Source of the DNA: Diatrype stigma
Lineage: Eukaryota; Ascomycota; Sordariomycetes; Xylariales; Diatrypaceae
Direction: 5' to 3'
Assembly (NCBI GenBank): GCA_022225965.2
Contig: JAKJXP020000013.1
Span: 248,001 to 312,000 of the forward strand
Length of the DNA stretch: 64,000 bases
Shown: in pieces, positions 47,935-57,258 of the stretch
Numbering within the stretch: position 1 is the stretch's first letter
Layout of the letters: each line of letters starts with the position of its first letter
Translations under genes and position numbers: made by a program
Notes under the pieces: model-generated
What the model saw: the letters and a program-made list of their open reading frames with translations, nothing else
The model's database searches: none
What the model was told of the DNA's origin: nothing

Positions 47935-50634
47935 TTACTGCTCCCTAAGCCTCTCCCCGTACTTAATCCTCGCCCACCTATAGAATGGCGTGGATGGCAG
48001 GAGACTTTCCCCCGTCAGATACCGCCAGACATTCTTGCAGAAGTGTCTCCGCACGTAGACGGCCCGATACTCGATATGCCACCAAGTGGACAGGTCGAAG
48101 GTGTACTGCAGCTCCTCCAGGGTCCGCCGCTTCGTCTCCGGGCAGAGGAGCCACACCAGGACGAAGGCGACCAGGTTCAGCGCGGCGAAGATCGACAGGG
48201 AGGCGGTGACACCGATGGTGTTCAGCAGCAGGGGGAAGAGCAGGACGAGGACACCGGCGCCGAGCAGGTTGATCGCCACGGACACGGCCATGCCCACCTC
48301 CCGCGACACGAGGGGGAACACCTCGGCGCTGATCGAGAACGGCGACGTCCCGGCCGTAGCCGCGTAGAAGATCTGGAAGATGATGGTGAACGTGCTGATC
48401 AGCGGGGTGCGGGCTGCGCTGGAGTCCGGAAGCCGGAATAGGAACGCGAGGACGAAGAGCGACCACGCCATGTTGGGGAGGCCCGCTGCGAGGAGAATCG
48501 AGCGCCCGCATATATCGGAGAGCCAGTATGCCAGGAGGCCAACGCTGCGGGCAGACGTTAGTAGTAGTTATTTATGTCCACTGGGTGTGAGTAGATAGAC
48601 AGCGATGGGGGCAACCTTACAGACAGCCGGTCCCACCGAACACCAGGCCAATCATGGCGACGACCTTGGCATTGATGTTCTTCCCCAGTGTTGTCTCCCA
48701 AACCGTTGTGCCCAGCAGCGCGATGGTGTTCACGCCGGTCATCTGCTGGCTGATCATGGCCACGGACGCGCTCAGTAGAGCCCTACGGCAACGTTTCTGG
48801 GTCCACAGCTGCCCGAGTCTCTTGTAATACCCCGCCACTCCTATGTTATACGAGTAGGGGTTCTGCTCTTCTCTTACCGAATTCCGCCCTTCGGGTGGGC
48901 TAGAGGATTCCCCTCGCTCCGCAATACCTAAGCGTTCAGCAGTCCGGCTGTTACCCCGCGATACCTTCGTACTTGAAGATGAAATACCCCTTTTCTGGGA
49001 GGCTCTCTCGCGCACGGACTCTTCTTGTTTCGTGGATCCAGAACGTAGAGCAGCGACATCCTTCGAGCTTCTCCGGATTCTCTCCCCCAGGTACTCGTGT
49101 TCGTTGGCATTGCTCCTCATCAACTGGCTCTCGAAGTCTAGCTGGGCATGGGCATACATGAAGTCCCGACTTGCAAGCAAGGGGCTTGTTTGGAGGGCGA
49201 TGAACGAGGCCAGTGCTTTGCGGTACTTCCCATGCTTCATAAGGTAACGGGGGGATTCTTTTCTTCCCGGTCAGCGTTGCTTGCTAATAACGGGGTCTCA
49301 TTAGTGACTTCGCTGTGACTTGCTTACCAGGGACCAGGTATATCATGAGAAATAGGGGGATGGTAGGGATCAAGACCGTGTTGGTTAGTATTCTCCAGAT
49401 CCGACCATGGTCGTGGGCGTTGACGAAGCTGACAATGATCAAATATGCAACGAAACCGAGACACATTCCTAAGATCGGTTAGTGAGACCGTCTCGTGCTG
49501 CAAATAAGTAATACTGTAGCTGGGCGACTTACCAGCAGAATCGGCTAGTTGCCAATTCGCCAGAATCACTCCACGGATATGTTCTGGTGAAATCTCAGCC
49601 GAATATATTGGGACTGCATACTATTAGACAGTAATCGCTAGGATAAAGGATGGGACAGCAATCACTGATGGACGCTTTGATTCCTAAAGCAACTCCATTG
49701 ATAGCTCGACAGACTAATACACATTAGTATACGTATTGCTTGATGGACTGAGGTCTGGTCCTTACCCGCCAGCTGAGCTACCGTATGCGTCATAGACGCC
49801 GCGATTGTGGATGTGATAGTGATGATGGTAGAGACCATAACACTTCCACGTCTCCCGAGAACTCTTTCCTGTAGGGGATCGGCCACGATGACCCCGAACA
49901 ACCCAGCGGAAAGCAGAGGGATGGCGTTCAGCATGCCAAAGGTCCACAGGTCCTTTGCCGAAGGGTGGCAGTGGCTCTTGTTCGTTCCAATACACAAGCC
50001 TAAGTCAACGGGCATATCGCTGTTCACCGCGTTGTTGATGGACTGGGTCCAGCCTTGGATCGATCCCGCCAAGCTCGCGATCATGATTGTAGCTCGAACG
50101 GTTTTCGACTGCTGCCAAAAGCCGGCCTCCTTCTCATTGTCGATGAGTAGCCTGTCCCGCGCGCTTATGTCTCCGCCGTATCTCGTGATCGCTTCATGTT
50201 TATCCCGGGCAAGTCGAGCACCGAAGATGAGCAGCCGGACCTTATCGTCAAGTTCACTCCGACAGGCGAAGTCCCAAACGTATTCTTCTAGCTCAGTCTT
50301 TCCAGTCCTGGGATTAAGAACAGTATCATCAAATGTCAAGAAGGGATTGTCTATTGTTATAGGCCTTCCAGCGGTCATGGGCTCGTTAAACATGTATTGG
50401 GCTTTGTCGCTTTCGGTCTGCCCGTCTTCGATATTTCGTCTGTTAGTTTCGCCATGTTCCCTGATGGCGTGAAACTATAATGAGGTTAGACCAATTACAT
50501 ATATACGCGTAACTGTATAGCTCATGGGCGACTGGAACAGCTCAATAGAGTCAATTGCTCGAATATATACGGCCAATACATACCTCAATCTCCTCCATGG
50601 ATGATTTACCGCCATGATCTTCTAACGACACCAT
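47935..50634 (-). CDS. MFS transporter, sugar/inositol porter-like, seven exons
   Basis: Minus-strand exons 50634-50584, 50474-49766, 49713-49666, 49613-49533, 49468-49328, 49257-48621 and 48544-47935 give 758 residues. All phases agree, and the small exons rebuild helix 3-5 text: LAVCRAINGVALGIKASI|IPIYSAEISPEHIRG, ADSA|GMCLGFVAYLI and LVP|ESPRYLMKHGK. The N-terminal cytosolic part is long (about 130 residues). The central loop between the two six-helix halves has a Ser/Arg-rich insert of about 100 residues, and the C-terminus carries CPETKRRTLEELQYTFDL. PF00083 signatures PESPR and PETK are present. Length and loops exceed typical hexose porters (500-550). Family members of this size include inositol-type porters and sensor-like proteins; transport substrate is unknown. 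One donor (GTGATT) is non-consensus. Confidence 0.88.
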
Positions 50635-51821
50635 GTAACACAATTTATGTGACACATACAACACAAAAGGCACTTGTATTATTCAGCGGTAGTGAACTGA
50701 GGTGGCTGGTGATTTCCTATATATGTCAGGTGAACTGCTCTCGTATGTAGCTATATAGTCCTAGGTATTCTCTCTGTTGCCCGGCTTTTTCGACAATATT
50801 TGGGTCTTCGTGAATTAATTCTAATAGAAATGTGCAGCGGAAAATTCACCGGTGGCATCTAAGACCACATGTAAAGGGAGGGGTGATAGAACTCAGGGGA
50901 TGATGGTATCATAACAACCCCTATTCCTCGTTTTCGTATTGGAGACCTTACTACCCTTTATATGGAAGGGAGTATATATGAGAATGATGAAGAACAGCTT
51001 CAATATGTAATAAATAGGCATGCACTTACATGTATGAGTAGATATATGTATATACTGTAGGTGGGAGTGACGCTGATCCTCAAACATATATTTAGCCTTA
51101 TTGGACACTTTGCCATGCCCCCCCCTGCGCCCCCTCCTCATCCTATCACCGAGTTGAAAAGCCACGTTTTTTATTCAAAAGTCCGGCCCGTCCCTCCATA
51201 ACCAAGCCGACCACGTAATCTCTGCAAGTCCTACCCTCCCATCAGCCATTTTTCAGCCTCTGCCAAGTATAGCGCTTTCAGGTACTGTCGCCCCGACTTG
51301 CAGATCTTATCTACACTGAGATGAAGCTGAAAGGAAAGGCTTATGTAGCAGAAGGCTAGACTGTAGTCGTAATGTCGTACAGCAGGTGTGTTGCTTCCAG
51401 AAGTCCTCAGAATTGGATATACTCCAAACATCCTCGGAAGTTGGTACCAAATACGATTCGTCTCCGTCGGGCTACGAGGACACTTACGTGGTTCTTTCGG
51501 TCAATATCGCCTCGCAAGTCCTTGTCTAACGCAACTTTCCAATTGGGATGCTGAGTCGAGACGCAAGCTGAGGCACCGCCTCTCCTCGGTGTGCTCAGTG
51601 ATACCTATTTTTGATCACGGGTGTCAACAACAAGTCCCAGTGACCTTGATACCACCCCTTCTATGCAGCCTGATATCATACTGATTGGGATCCCCACGTG
51701 GGAGTGTATCAGCCATGTCCCATTCCTCCGCCATATATCTCCACCATAGCCCCTGAATGTGGTCCCCGAGATGATAGTTTACTGTACCCGAACCAGTCAT
51801 AGCTTCCTTGAGTAGCCTACT
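50635..51821. other. Divergent spacer, nothing seen
   Basis: Lies between the start codons of the MFS gene and the ankyrin gene. AT-rich left part. An ORF of 98 codons near 51,388 has no domain signal. Confidence 0.5.
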
Positions 51822-53146
51822 ATGGCCGAGCCTGTAAGTTCGATCGTCACGTTGGCGATAGTGTCGCTGCAGATTATCCGGAAGACGACGAACTTCATTC
51901 AGGACTCCAGGGTCGTCGACACTCTAGTCCAGAAGCTCCAGGGAAGTCTACAGAACCTTGGGTGGCTCATCGAGATAGTAGATCGGGCGAGCCGCGAAGC
52001 GAAAACTGCGGAAGATGACCCCTTCGTACAGATGACGCTCGTGAGGTGTCGCGATCTTCTCGAGAATGTGCAGAATGTAGTCCAGCCGCTAGTTTGCCAA
52101 CGACCTCAGAACATTCTGGGGAAAGCCAGTTTGAATCTCAGACTTAGTCGGTCTAGGCAGAATATCGAGGGTGCGATCCAGGAGACCTGCGAGCTGATTG
52201 GTCAATTGCACTTGGCAATCAGCTGCTGGAACCTGTATATACCTATATGCCTTCCATTCATATATACGCGTGAAACGACTGCTGATTCGTGGATAGGATA
52301 AAAACGTCAGCGATAGATCGTCGAATCTTTGCGGCGCCCGCCTGGGTACGCCATCCGGACCACAACGTTGCTCCCCTGCTCGCATCGTGTTCAGATCCTG
52401 GACTGGATCACACCCTCAGAAAGGCAGCCACCGGTTCTTTTGAAACATTCTCTGACGCAGAGACTGCCAATGAAAGTACGACGCAAACCAAGAGCACGTT
52501 TGATAAGACGCCTAGTCGGAGCTCCACGTCGGATTCGTGGAAGACTACCACTGAACCGCAAGTCAGCCGGGACGACCATGCATGCCCATCGACAGATGGC
52601 GAACTCTCCAAAGACCAACACGCTAAGTTGCATTCTCTAGTGAGTGCTTCCAAGTTCGACGACACTCCAATAGAAGCCATGAAGGAAATGCTGCAGAACC
52701 ACAGCGACAGCGACGGACTAGTCAACGCCACGGACGAGTACGGCCGGACGCCGCTGCACCTAGCCGCCCGGAGAGGCGACGTCAAGCTGGGACAGGCGCT
52801 GCTAGACCACGGCGCCGACATCAACGCGCGAGATTCGGACTTCCGCCACCCGCATTCGGTGCTCGACATCGCGCTAGCGGCGAATCGGTACTCGTTCGCC
52901 AAGCTCCTGCTCGGAAATGGCGCGGATGAAGGCTCGGTGCTGAAGGCGTATCAGAGCCGACTAAGGGAGATCAAGGCTGCCATCGAGGAGGAGAAGGAGG
53001 CAGAGGCGAGGAAGACTAAGGCTAAGAGGAACAGGAGCAGGGGTGGTGCGAAAATACTGCGGGGAGAGAAGGAGAAAAGGGGGAGCAATTGTGGGGCTAC
53101 CAGTCGTTCGTATACACAGGACACACTTGTAAATATTGTGCGGTGA
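51822..53146 (+). CDS. Ankyrin-repeat protein with Helo-like N-terminal domain
   Basis: Two exons, 51822-52234 and 52297-53146 (420 residues). The N-terminus (about 1-135) starts MAEPVSSIVTLAIVSLQIIRK and is helical and Leu-rich. It resembles the fungal Helo-like/STAND N-terminal domains found on NLR-type and HET-related proteins. A Ser/Thr-rich linker follows (about 180-240). Then come about two ankyrin repeats (about 282-350): NATDEYGRTPLHLAARRGDV and HGADINARD, with a degenerate second unit VLDIALAANRYSFAKLLLGNGAD. The tail is a Glu/Lys/Arg-rich helix and basic end. No NACHT ATPase is present, so this is a short effector-plus-sensor layout or a truncated relative. A role in self/non-self recognition is possible but unproven. 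The protein is complete, with no frameshift. Confidence 0.75.
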
Positions 53147-53444
53147 TAATGAAAGGAATCAGGTCAACGGCATCATGTCGGGCAGGCCTGCGGATCAATA
53201 ACCACATTGCTTCATAGCTAGGTAGATGTAATAGTATCAAAGGCTTAAAGAGTTTTTGGACGTCTGCCATTGTTATATCAGTTTTGACACCACGTTGTAT
53301 CACAATGCGAGAATCTCCTGGTTGGTTTCGCATGATTAAGTTTAAGTATTAGGACTGCCAACGCCAGCTTAAGTCCAGAGCCACAGGTTAGGTCCGCTCC
53401 TAGGTGTTTTAAATACAGATGATCCGTTTACTAACAACAGTAGA
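53147..53444. other. Spacer containing the original 3' flank of the GH43 gene
   Basis: About 300 bases between the ankyrin gene and the LTR element. The rightmost bases (53,409-53,444) are in frame with the GH43 gene if the element is removed, ending at a TAA (53,409-53,411, minus strand). Confidence 0.6.
53440..53444. repeat. Target-site duplication GTAGA, left copy
   Basis: GTAGA immediately left of the LTR element, matched exactly by GTAGA at 55,295-55,299. Five bases is the size made by Ty1/copia-type integrases. Confidence 0.9.
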
Positions 53445-53593
53445 TGATGGACGGGCACTGCAGAAAGCAGCTGCAGGAAAGAAACTGATGATGTGGAAAA
53501 AGGAAGCTGTATTGATGAAGGTTGTTGAAGCTGAAGGAAATCAGCTTCTGCTGCTCTAGGCTAAATACTCTGCGCTAGGGTGCTAGTGCAATA
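53445..53593 (-). repeat. LTR, left copy (3' LTR in element orientation)
   Basis: 149 bases starting TGATGGACGGG and ending GTGCAATA. By direct comparison it is identical to the copy at 55,146-55,294. On its internal side (53,594-53,600) the minus strand reads GGGGGTG, a short purine tract placed as a polypurine tract should be. Confidence 0.95.
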
Positions 53594-53652
53594 CACCCCC
53601 GTAGGCTAGAGCAGGGAGTGTAAAATGAAGCTATATACAGAATTACCCCTTT

Positions 53653-54507
53653 TTAAAGGCCAGTTTTCATATTTAGTATGCCCTTTGAGGGGTGAGGAGT
53701 AGGGGTATTTCTGATAATAAGGGGTGAAGCCCCTCCAGGTCGGAGTTCCGGGTGCAAAACAAAGCACTTATCCTTCCCTCCGGGGTGGTGTAAATTACAG
53801 CCCGTACAAAGGGGCCAGTTAATAGGGTGATTTCTGTGACAGACCTCGCATTCGATACGAGGGACGGCGGCAGCGGCGAGGGAATCCAAAGGATTTGATT
53901 CCTCTGATCGAGCCCGAGTGACGATACGGGCTTCAACCACTTCCCAGGTCAATTTACCCTCATCGTAGGTATTCTGGAAGTAGTCGGATAACTGAGGGTA
54001 GCGGTCCCTTATTGCGTTCTACATAAGGAACATCTTTGCTTTCGGCGGCAGGGCTACATCAAGCTGTGCCAACCGGCTTGCGACGGTGTAAAAACGGGCG
54101 TTGAAATTTTGAAGTGTAGTACCGTAATCGAGCTTCGCTCGAATCAACTCGTTAAACAGCTGTGGTACGGATTGTTCGGATGCCTTCGGAATTGTGGTAC
54201 AGACCAGGTCCCAAAGAACCTTTGGGTCTTTGACGGAACCGTCGTGCCTCCAACCAGCGGCGGTGAGCTGGGCTTTGACCTGTGAAATTGTAGAGGTCAT
54301 CAACGCCATTGCGTGGACTCGTTGGCGGCGCCAGAGGAGCTTTTTCTCGGCATCGTCACCTGTAGGTTCTGATACGTTGGATTCGAAGAAGGCAGTGAGG
54401 TCGTTGTATTCGGCTTGCTGAAGTACGCCCAGCTTCCATTTAGCTAGGTTGCTTTCGCCCCGCAGCTGCGGGACGGGAAGAAAAGTGTGTACTGGGTAGG
54501 CTGCCAT
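53653..54507 (-). pseudogene. Gag-like ORF of the LTR element with an in-frame TAG
   Basis: Structural protein of a Ty1/copia-type element. The preferred start is the ATG at 54507 (MAAYPVHTFLPVPQLRGES); the frame is also open upstream to 54636, but that part is a Phe/Leu/His-rich translation of repeats. The body has the Gag pattern LAKWKLGVLQQAEYNDL, TISQVKAQLTAAGW and VPQLFNELIRAKLDYGTTLQ. A TAG at 54,019-54,021 interrupts it after AKMFLM. The same frame continues NAIRDRYPQLSDYFQNTYDE and reaches a zinc-knuckle-like Cys/His segment: CEVC, CTGCNLHHPGG and DKCFVLHPEL. The match to copia-type Gag zinc regions (CFxLHPEL) is good. Whether the TAG is a mutation or is read through cannot be told; other copies would show it. 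Confidence 0.8.
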
Positions 54508-55131
54508 GGCGAAGGTGGCTTGATAAAAGAAGGTGAAAGAATGGAAGTGCAGGAATTGCAAAGTAAAGTGAAGGAATTGAAGGAATTGCAATTGCAAAGG
54601 AATTGGAAGGTGGATAGGTAAAAGGAATTTGAACAATTGCGGCTTGTGTGCATACTAAGGCGCTAGCGGTAAAAATTTTTTTTTTTCCTACAATTCGAAT
54701 ATTGCAGAAAAGAAGGAAGGCAGCTCGAATCCGGCTAGAAGGGGCAGCTCGAATACGGCTGGAGGGCAATTCGAAATCCGAATGCTTCAACGAGGGAGCT
54801 CTCCTCGAAGGCTTGTTTGAACGGTTCAAACCTGACCGGCTTTGTACGACGAATTTCGAACCCGAATTCGAAGGATGAAGGAAGTCTGGTGATAATTGCT
54901 GAAGGGGGCTTGTATGGCACCCCCGTTGCTTTGCAGAAGAAAGCAACGGCTGCTGGTATAATGAATTTGATGAATTTGATGAATTTGATGAATTGTTGAA
55001 TTGCAGCAGCCCGGGCAGTAGCTGCTTAACAGCAGCGCCTGCCCGGCCGCTCGGGCTTCGAAACGGAAAAATCCGACGATGGCATCAAAAGATGAAGAAA
55101 GGAGGTTGCGGGCGAAGCCTCTGGAAGCTCA

Positions 55132-55145
55132 GAGGGCTCATAACC
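55132..55145 (-). other. Primer-binding site matching initiator tRNA-Met anticodon arm
   Basis: On the minus strand GGTTATGAGCCCTC directly abuts the 5' LTR. Its complement, GAGGGCTCATAACC, contains GGGCTCATAACC, the anticodon stem-loop text (CAT anticodon) of fungal initiator tRNA-Met. Priming from an internal tRNA cut, rather than the 3' end, is known for Drosophila copia and yeast Ty5. Confidence 0.75.
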
Positions 55146-55294
55146 TGATGGACGGGCACTGCAGAAAGCAGCTGCAGGAAAGAAACTGATGATGTGGAAA
55201 AAGGAAGCTGTATTGATGAAGGTTGTTGAAGCTGAAGGAAATCAGCTTCTGCTGCTCTAGGCTAAATACTCTGCGCTAGGGTGCTAGTGCAATA
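55146..55294 (-). repeat. LTR, right copy (5' LTR in element orientation)
   Basis: Identical 149-base partner of 53,445-53,593. Its outer 19 bases (55,276-55,294) now encode the end of the GH43 protein and its TAG stop. The right GTAGA duplication follows at 55,295-55,299. Confidence 0.95.
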
Positions 55295-57258
55295 GTAGAC
55301 CAACTGCCATCCACCCCTAGCCGCTGATACGCGAGTTCCCGGAATATATAATCATCATCCCCGAACTCCAGGAGGAAGGAGCCGTCATCCCCAGTCTCAG
55401 CGACGGACACCGCTTCCTCGGATCCAGGGAGAGCGACGACCCAGTTGGAGTCCTCAGCGAGGTCGAACGGCGCGCCGGTTCGGGAACGGACCCGGACGGC
55501 GAGCTGCTGCTGCTGTCTGCCTTCCCCTAGGGTGCTATAGCTGAAATTCCCGGAACACCTAGCGTCCAGCTTGATCGGATACGTGCCCCGCGGCAGTGGC
55601 TGATCCAGTGGCGTCAGGTGCATGGTGATGGCAGCGTCGCCGCCGCCGTCCGAGCCGACGCGCACCGCCGCCGCGTCGAGCGTCATGCGTGTCGTGTAGA
55701 TGGACCGGTCGCGCGCCGTGTCGTTGCGGGCGTGGTGGACGTAGAAGAGCTCGGAGCCGTCGGGCGTGCGGTGCGTGACGTCCTGCGCGCCGACCCCGCC
55801 CCACGCGCTGCGAGGCGGCGGTGACGCGACGATGCTCCCGTGCCCCGTGGAGTAGATGGGGATGTCGGCGTCGGGGAGTTGCGACAGCACCGGGTTCGCC
55901 GACGACTTGTGGAACGGACCGAGCGGCGAGGCGGCCGTCGCGAAGCCCACGCCGTAGTTCGACGCCTCGTAGTTGTTGGCGCTGTAGAGGAGCAGGTACA
56001 CGGGTTTGCCGTCGGCGTCGGCGTCCGCGCTGGGCCGCGTGATGGTCGTGCTCCCTTCGGCCCTATGCGACACTCGGAGTCAGTAAACTGCCATATTTGG
56101 TATGTCTCGGGAGCTTGCAGCACTGTCTTGCGAGCTTGAAATCCAACAAACTAGTATTTCTAAAGACAGGGAGCTCTTGAGACAAGGTTAAGAGGGGAGG
56201 GACTAAGGGGCTCCGAGAGCTTACCAGCGCCGGTCCTTTTTAGTGCCGTTGTACGTCGCGTAGTCGTTGACGTGGAAGTTCTCCCACTCCTGGGGATCGG
56301 CCCCGTACGAGATGACCGTGTGCCAGCCGTCCTTGCGCGGGGGGTTGCCGAGCTCGCCGCCGGTGCCGTTGTACGAGGTGATGTTGCAGGGCAGCTGCGG
56401 CGCGTCGGCGGCACGGGCGTTCCGCTGCGCGGCCGCGATCTCCGGCATCGTCGCGGCGTCGGGGTCGTCCCACCAGTCCCGCTCCAGCTCGACGACGATG
56501 ATGTTGGACTCCTCAATGTACTTGCCCAGCTCGGCGTCCCAGTTCCAGTTGCGGTAGGCGTTCCGCGACGTGTAGAGGTAGATGCGGCCGTCCTCGTCGA
56601 AGAAGACGTTCGGGTCGATGGTCGGGATGAAGGTGCCCTTCGGCGCGGTCTCGCCCTCGTCGCGGCTCTGCGGCGGCAGCATCTGCTTCTCGTCCATGAT
56701 GAGGTTGACGTCGTGGTAGTCCGGGTCGAACGGGTAGTAGTCGATCGGCCTTGACTCGATCTCCCGGAACGGCCCCGTCGGCGAGCGCGACACGGCCACG
56801 CCGATCTTGGACGGCTCCTCGAACGCCGGGTAGCGGAAGTAGTCCTTGGCGAGGTCCTCGCGCAGGCGGCCCGCGAAGAAGAAGAAGTACCACCCGGTCT
56901 CGGCGTTGTGGTACGCCTCGGGCGCCCACAGCCAGTCGCGGGCCCAGCACGCCTGCCCCCCTTCTAGAGGGTTCCCCTCGTCGTCGTAGCAGGCCTTGAA
57001 CACGCCGCCCGGCTGCTTGTGCCACGTCGACAGGTCCGGGCTGCTGTAGATGGCGAAGTTGCTTCCCTCGTCTGCACCCTCGGTCGAGTAGGCGTAGTAC
57101 TGGCCGCTGCCGGCGTCGTAGAACGCGTAGGGGTCGGCGCCGGCATGGCGAGCCGAGTTGTGGAACTGAGGCGCTCCGCCGCTTGACTCGTCCTTGTCAG
57201 TAGCCAGGACAGAGGTGTATAGCAATGCCGTCCCGGCAAGAGCGTTGGAGGGCCGCAT
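55276..57258 (-). CDS. Glycoside hydrolase family 43 protein, 3' end altered by LTR insertion
   Basis: Two minus-strand exons, 57258-56225 and 56062-55276 (606 residues). GH43 five-bladed propeller text: ADPYAFYDAGSGQYYAYSTE (catalytic-base-type Asp42), LWAPEAYHNAETGWYFFFFA, GVAVSRSPTGPF, IDPNVFFDEDGRIYLY, then across the splice DRRW|AEGSTTITRP (candidate general-acid Glu) and GVGFATAASPLGPF. A C-terminal beta-rich domain follows. The N-terminus MRPSNALAGTALLYTSVLA is a weak signal peptide, so secretion is likely. Family activities are arabinofuranosidase, xylosidase or galactosidase on plant cell-wall glycans; the specific one is not readable. The last five residues (IALAP or so) and the stop lie in the LTR of the inserted element; before insertion the frame would have run nine more codons into the left flank. 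The catalytic domain is untouched, so activity may survive. Confidence 0.88.
55295..55299. repeat. Target-site duplication GTAGA, right copy
   Basis: Exact copy of 53,440-53,444. It lies within coding sequence of the GH43 gene (codons for Ser-Thr near the C-terminus). Confidence 0.9.

Larger units (their letters stand above)
53445..55294 (-). mobile_element. Non-autonomous gag-only LTR retrotransposon (TR-GAG-like, Ty1/copia relative)
   Basis: 1,850 bp element on the minus strand, bounded by GTAGA duplications. It has 149 bp identical LTRs, a primer-binding site touching the 5' LTR (55,132-55,145), a leader of about 640 bases, a gag-type ORF (54,507 down to 53,653, with one in-frame TAG), and a purine-rich tract before the 3' LTR. 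The internal region is 1,552 bases. I find no protease, integrase, reverse transcriptase or RNase H, so proteins for movement must come from another copy. Identical LTRs mean very little time since insertion. The leader contains ATGAATTTG tandem copies (54,961-54,995) and GAATTG-rich text. It is inserted into the end of the GH43 gene. Confidence 0.9.

Noticed and set aside
54440..54946. 168-codon minus-strand ORF inside the LTR element
   Set aside because: It overlaps the gag start in another frame and translates the repetitive leader; no retroelement domain.
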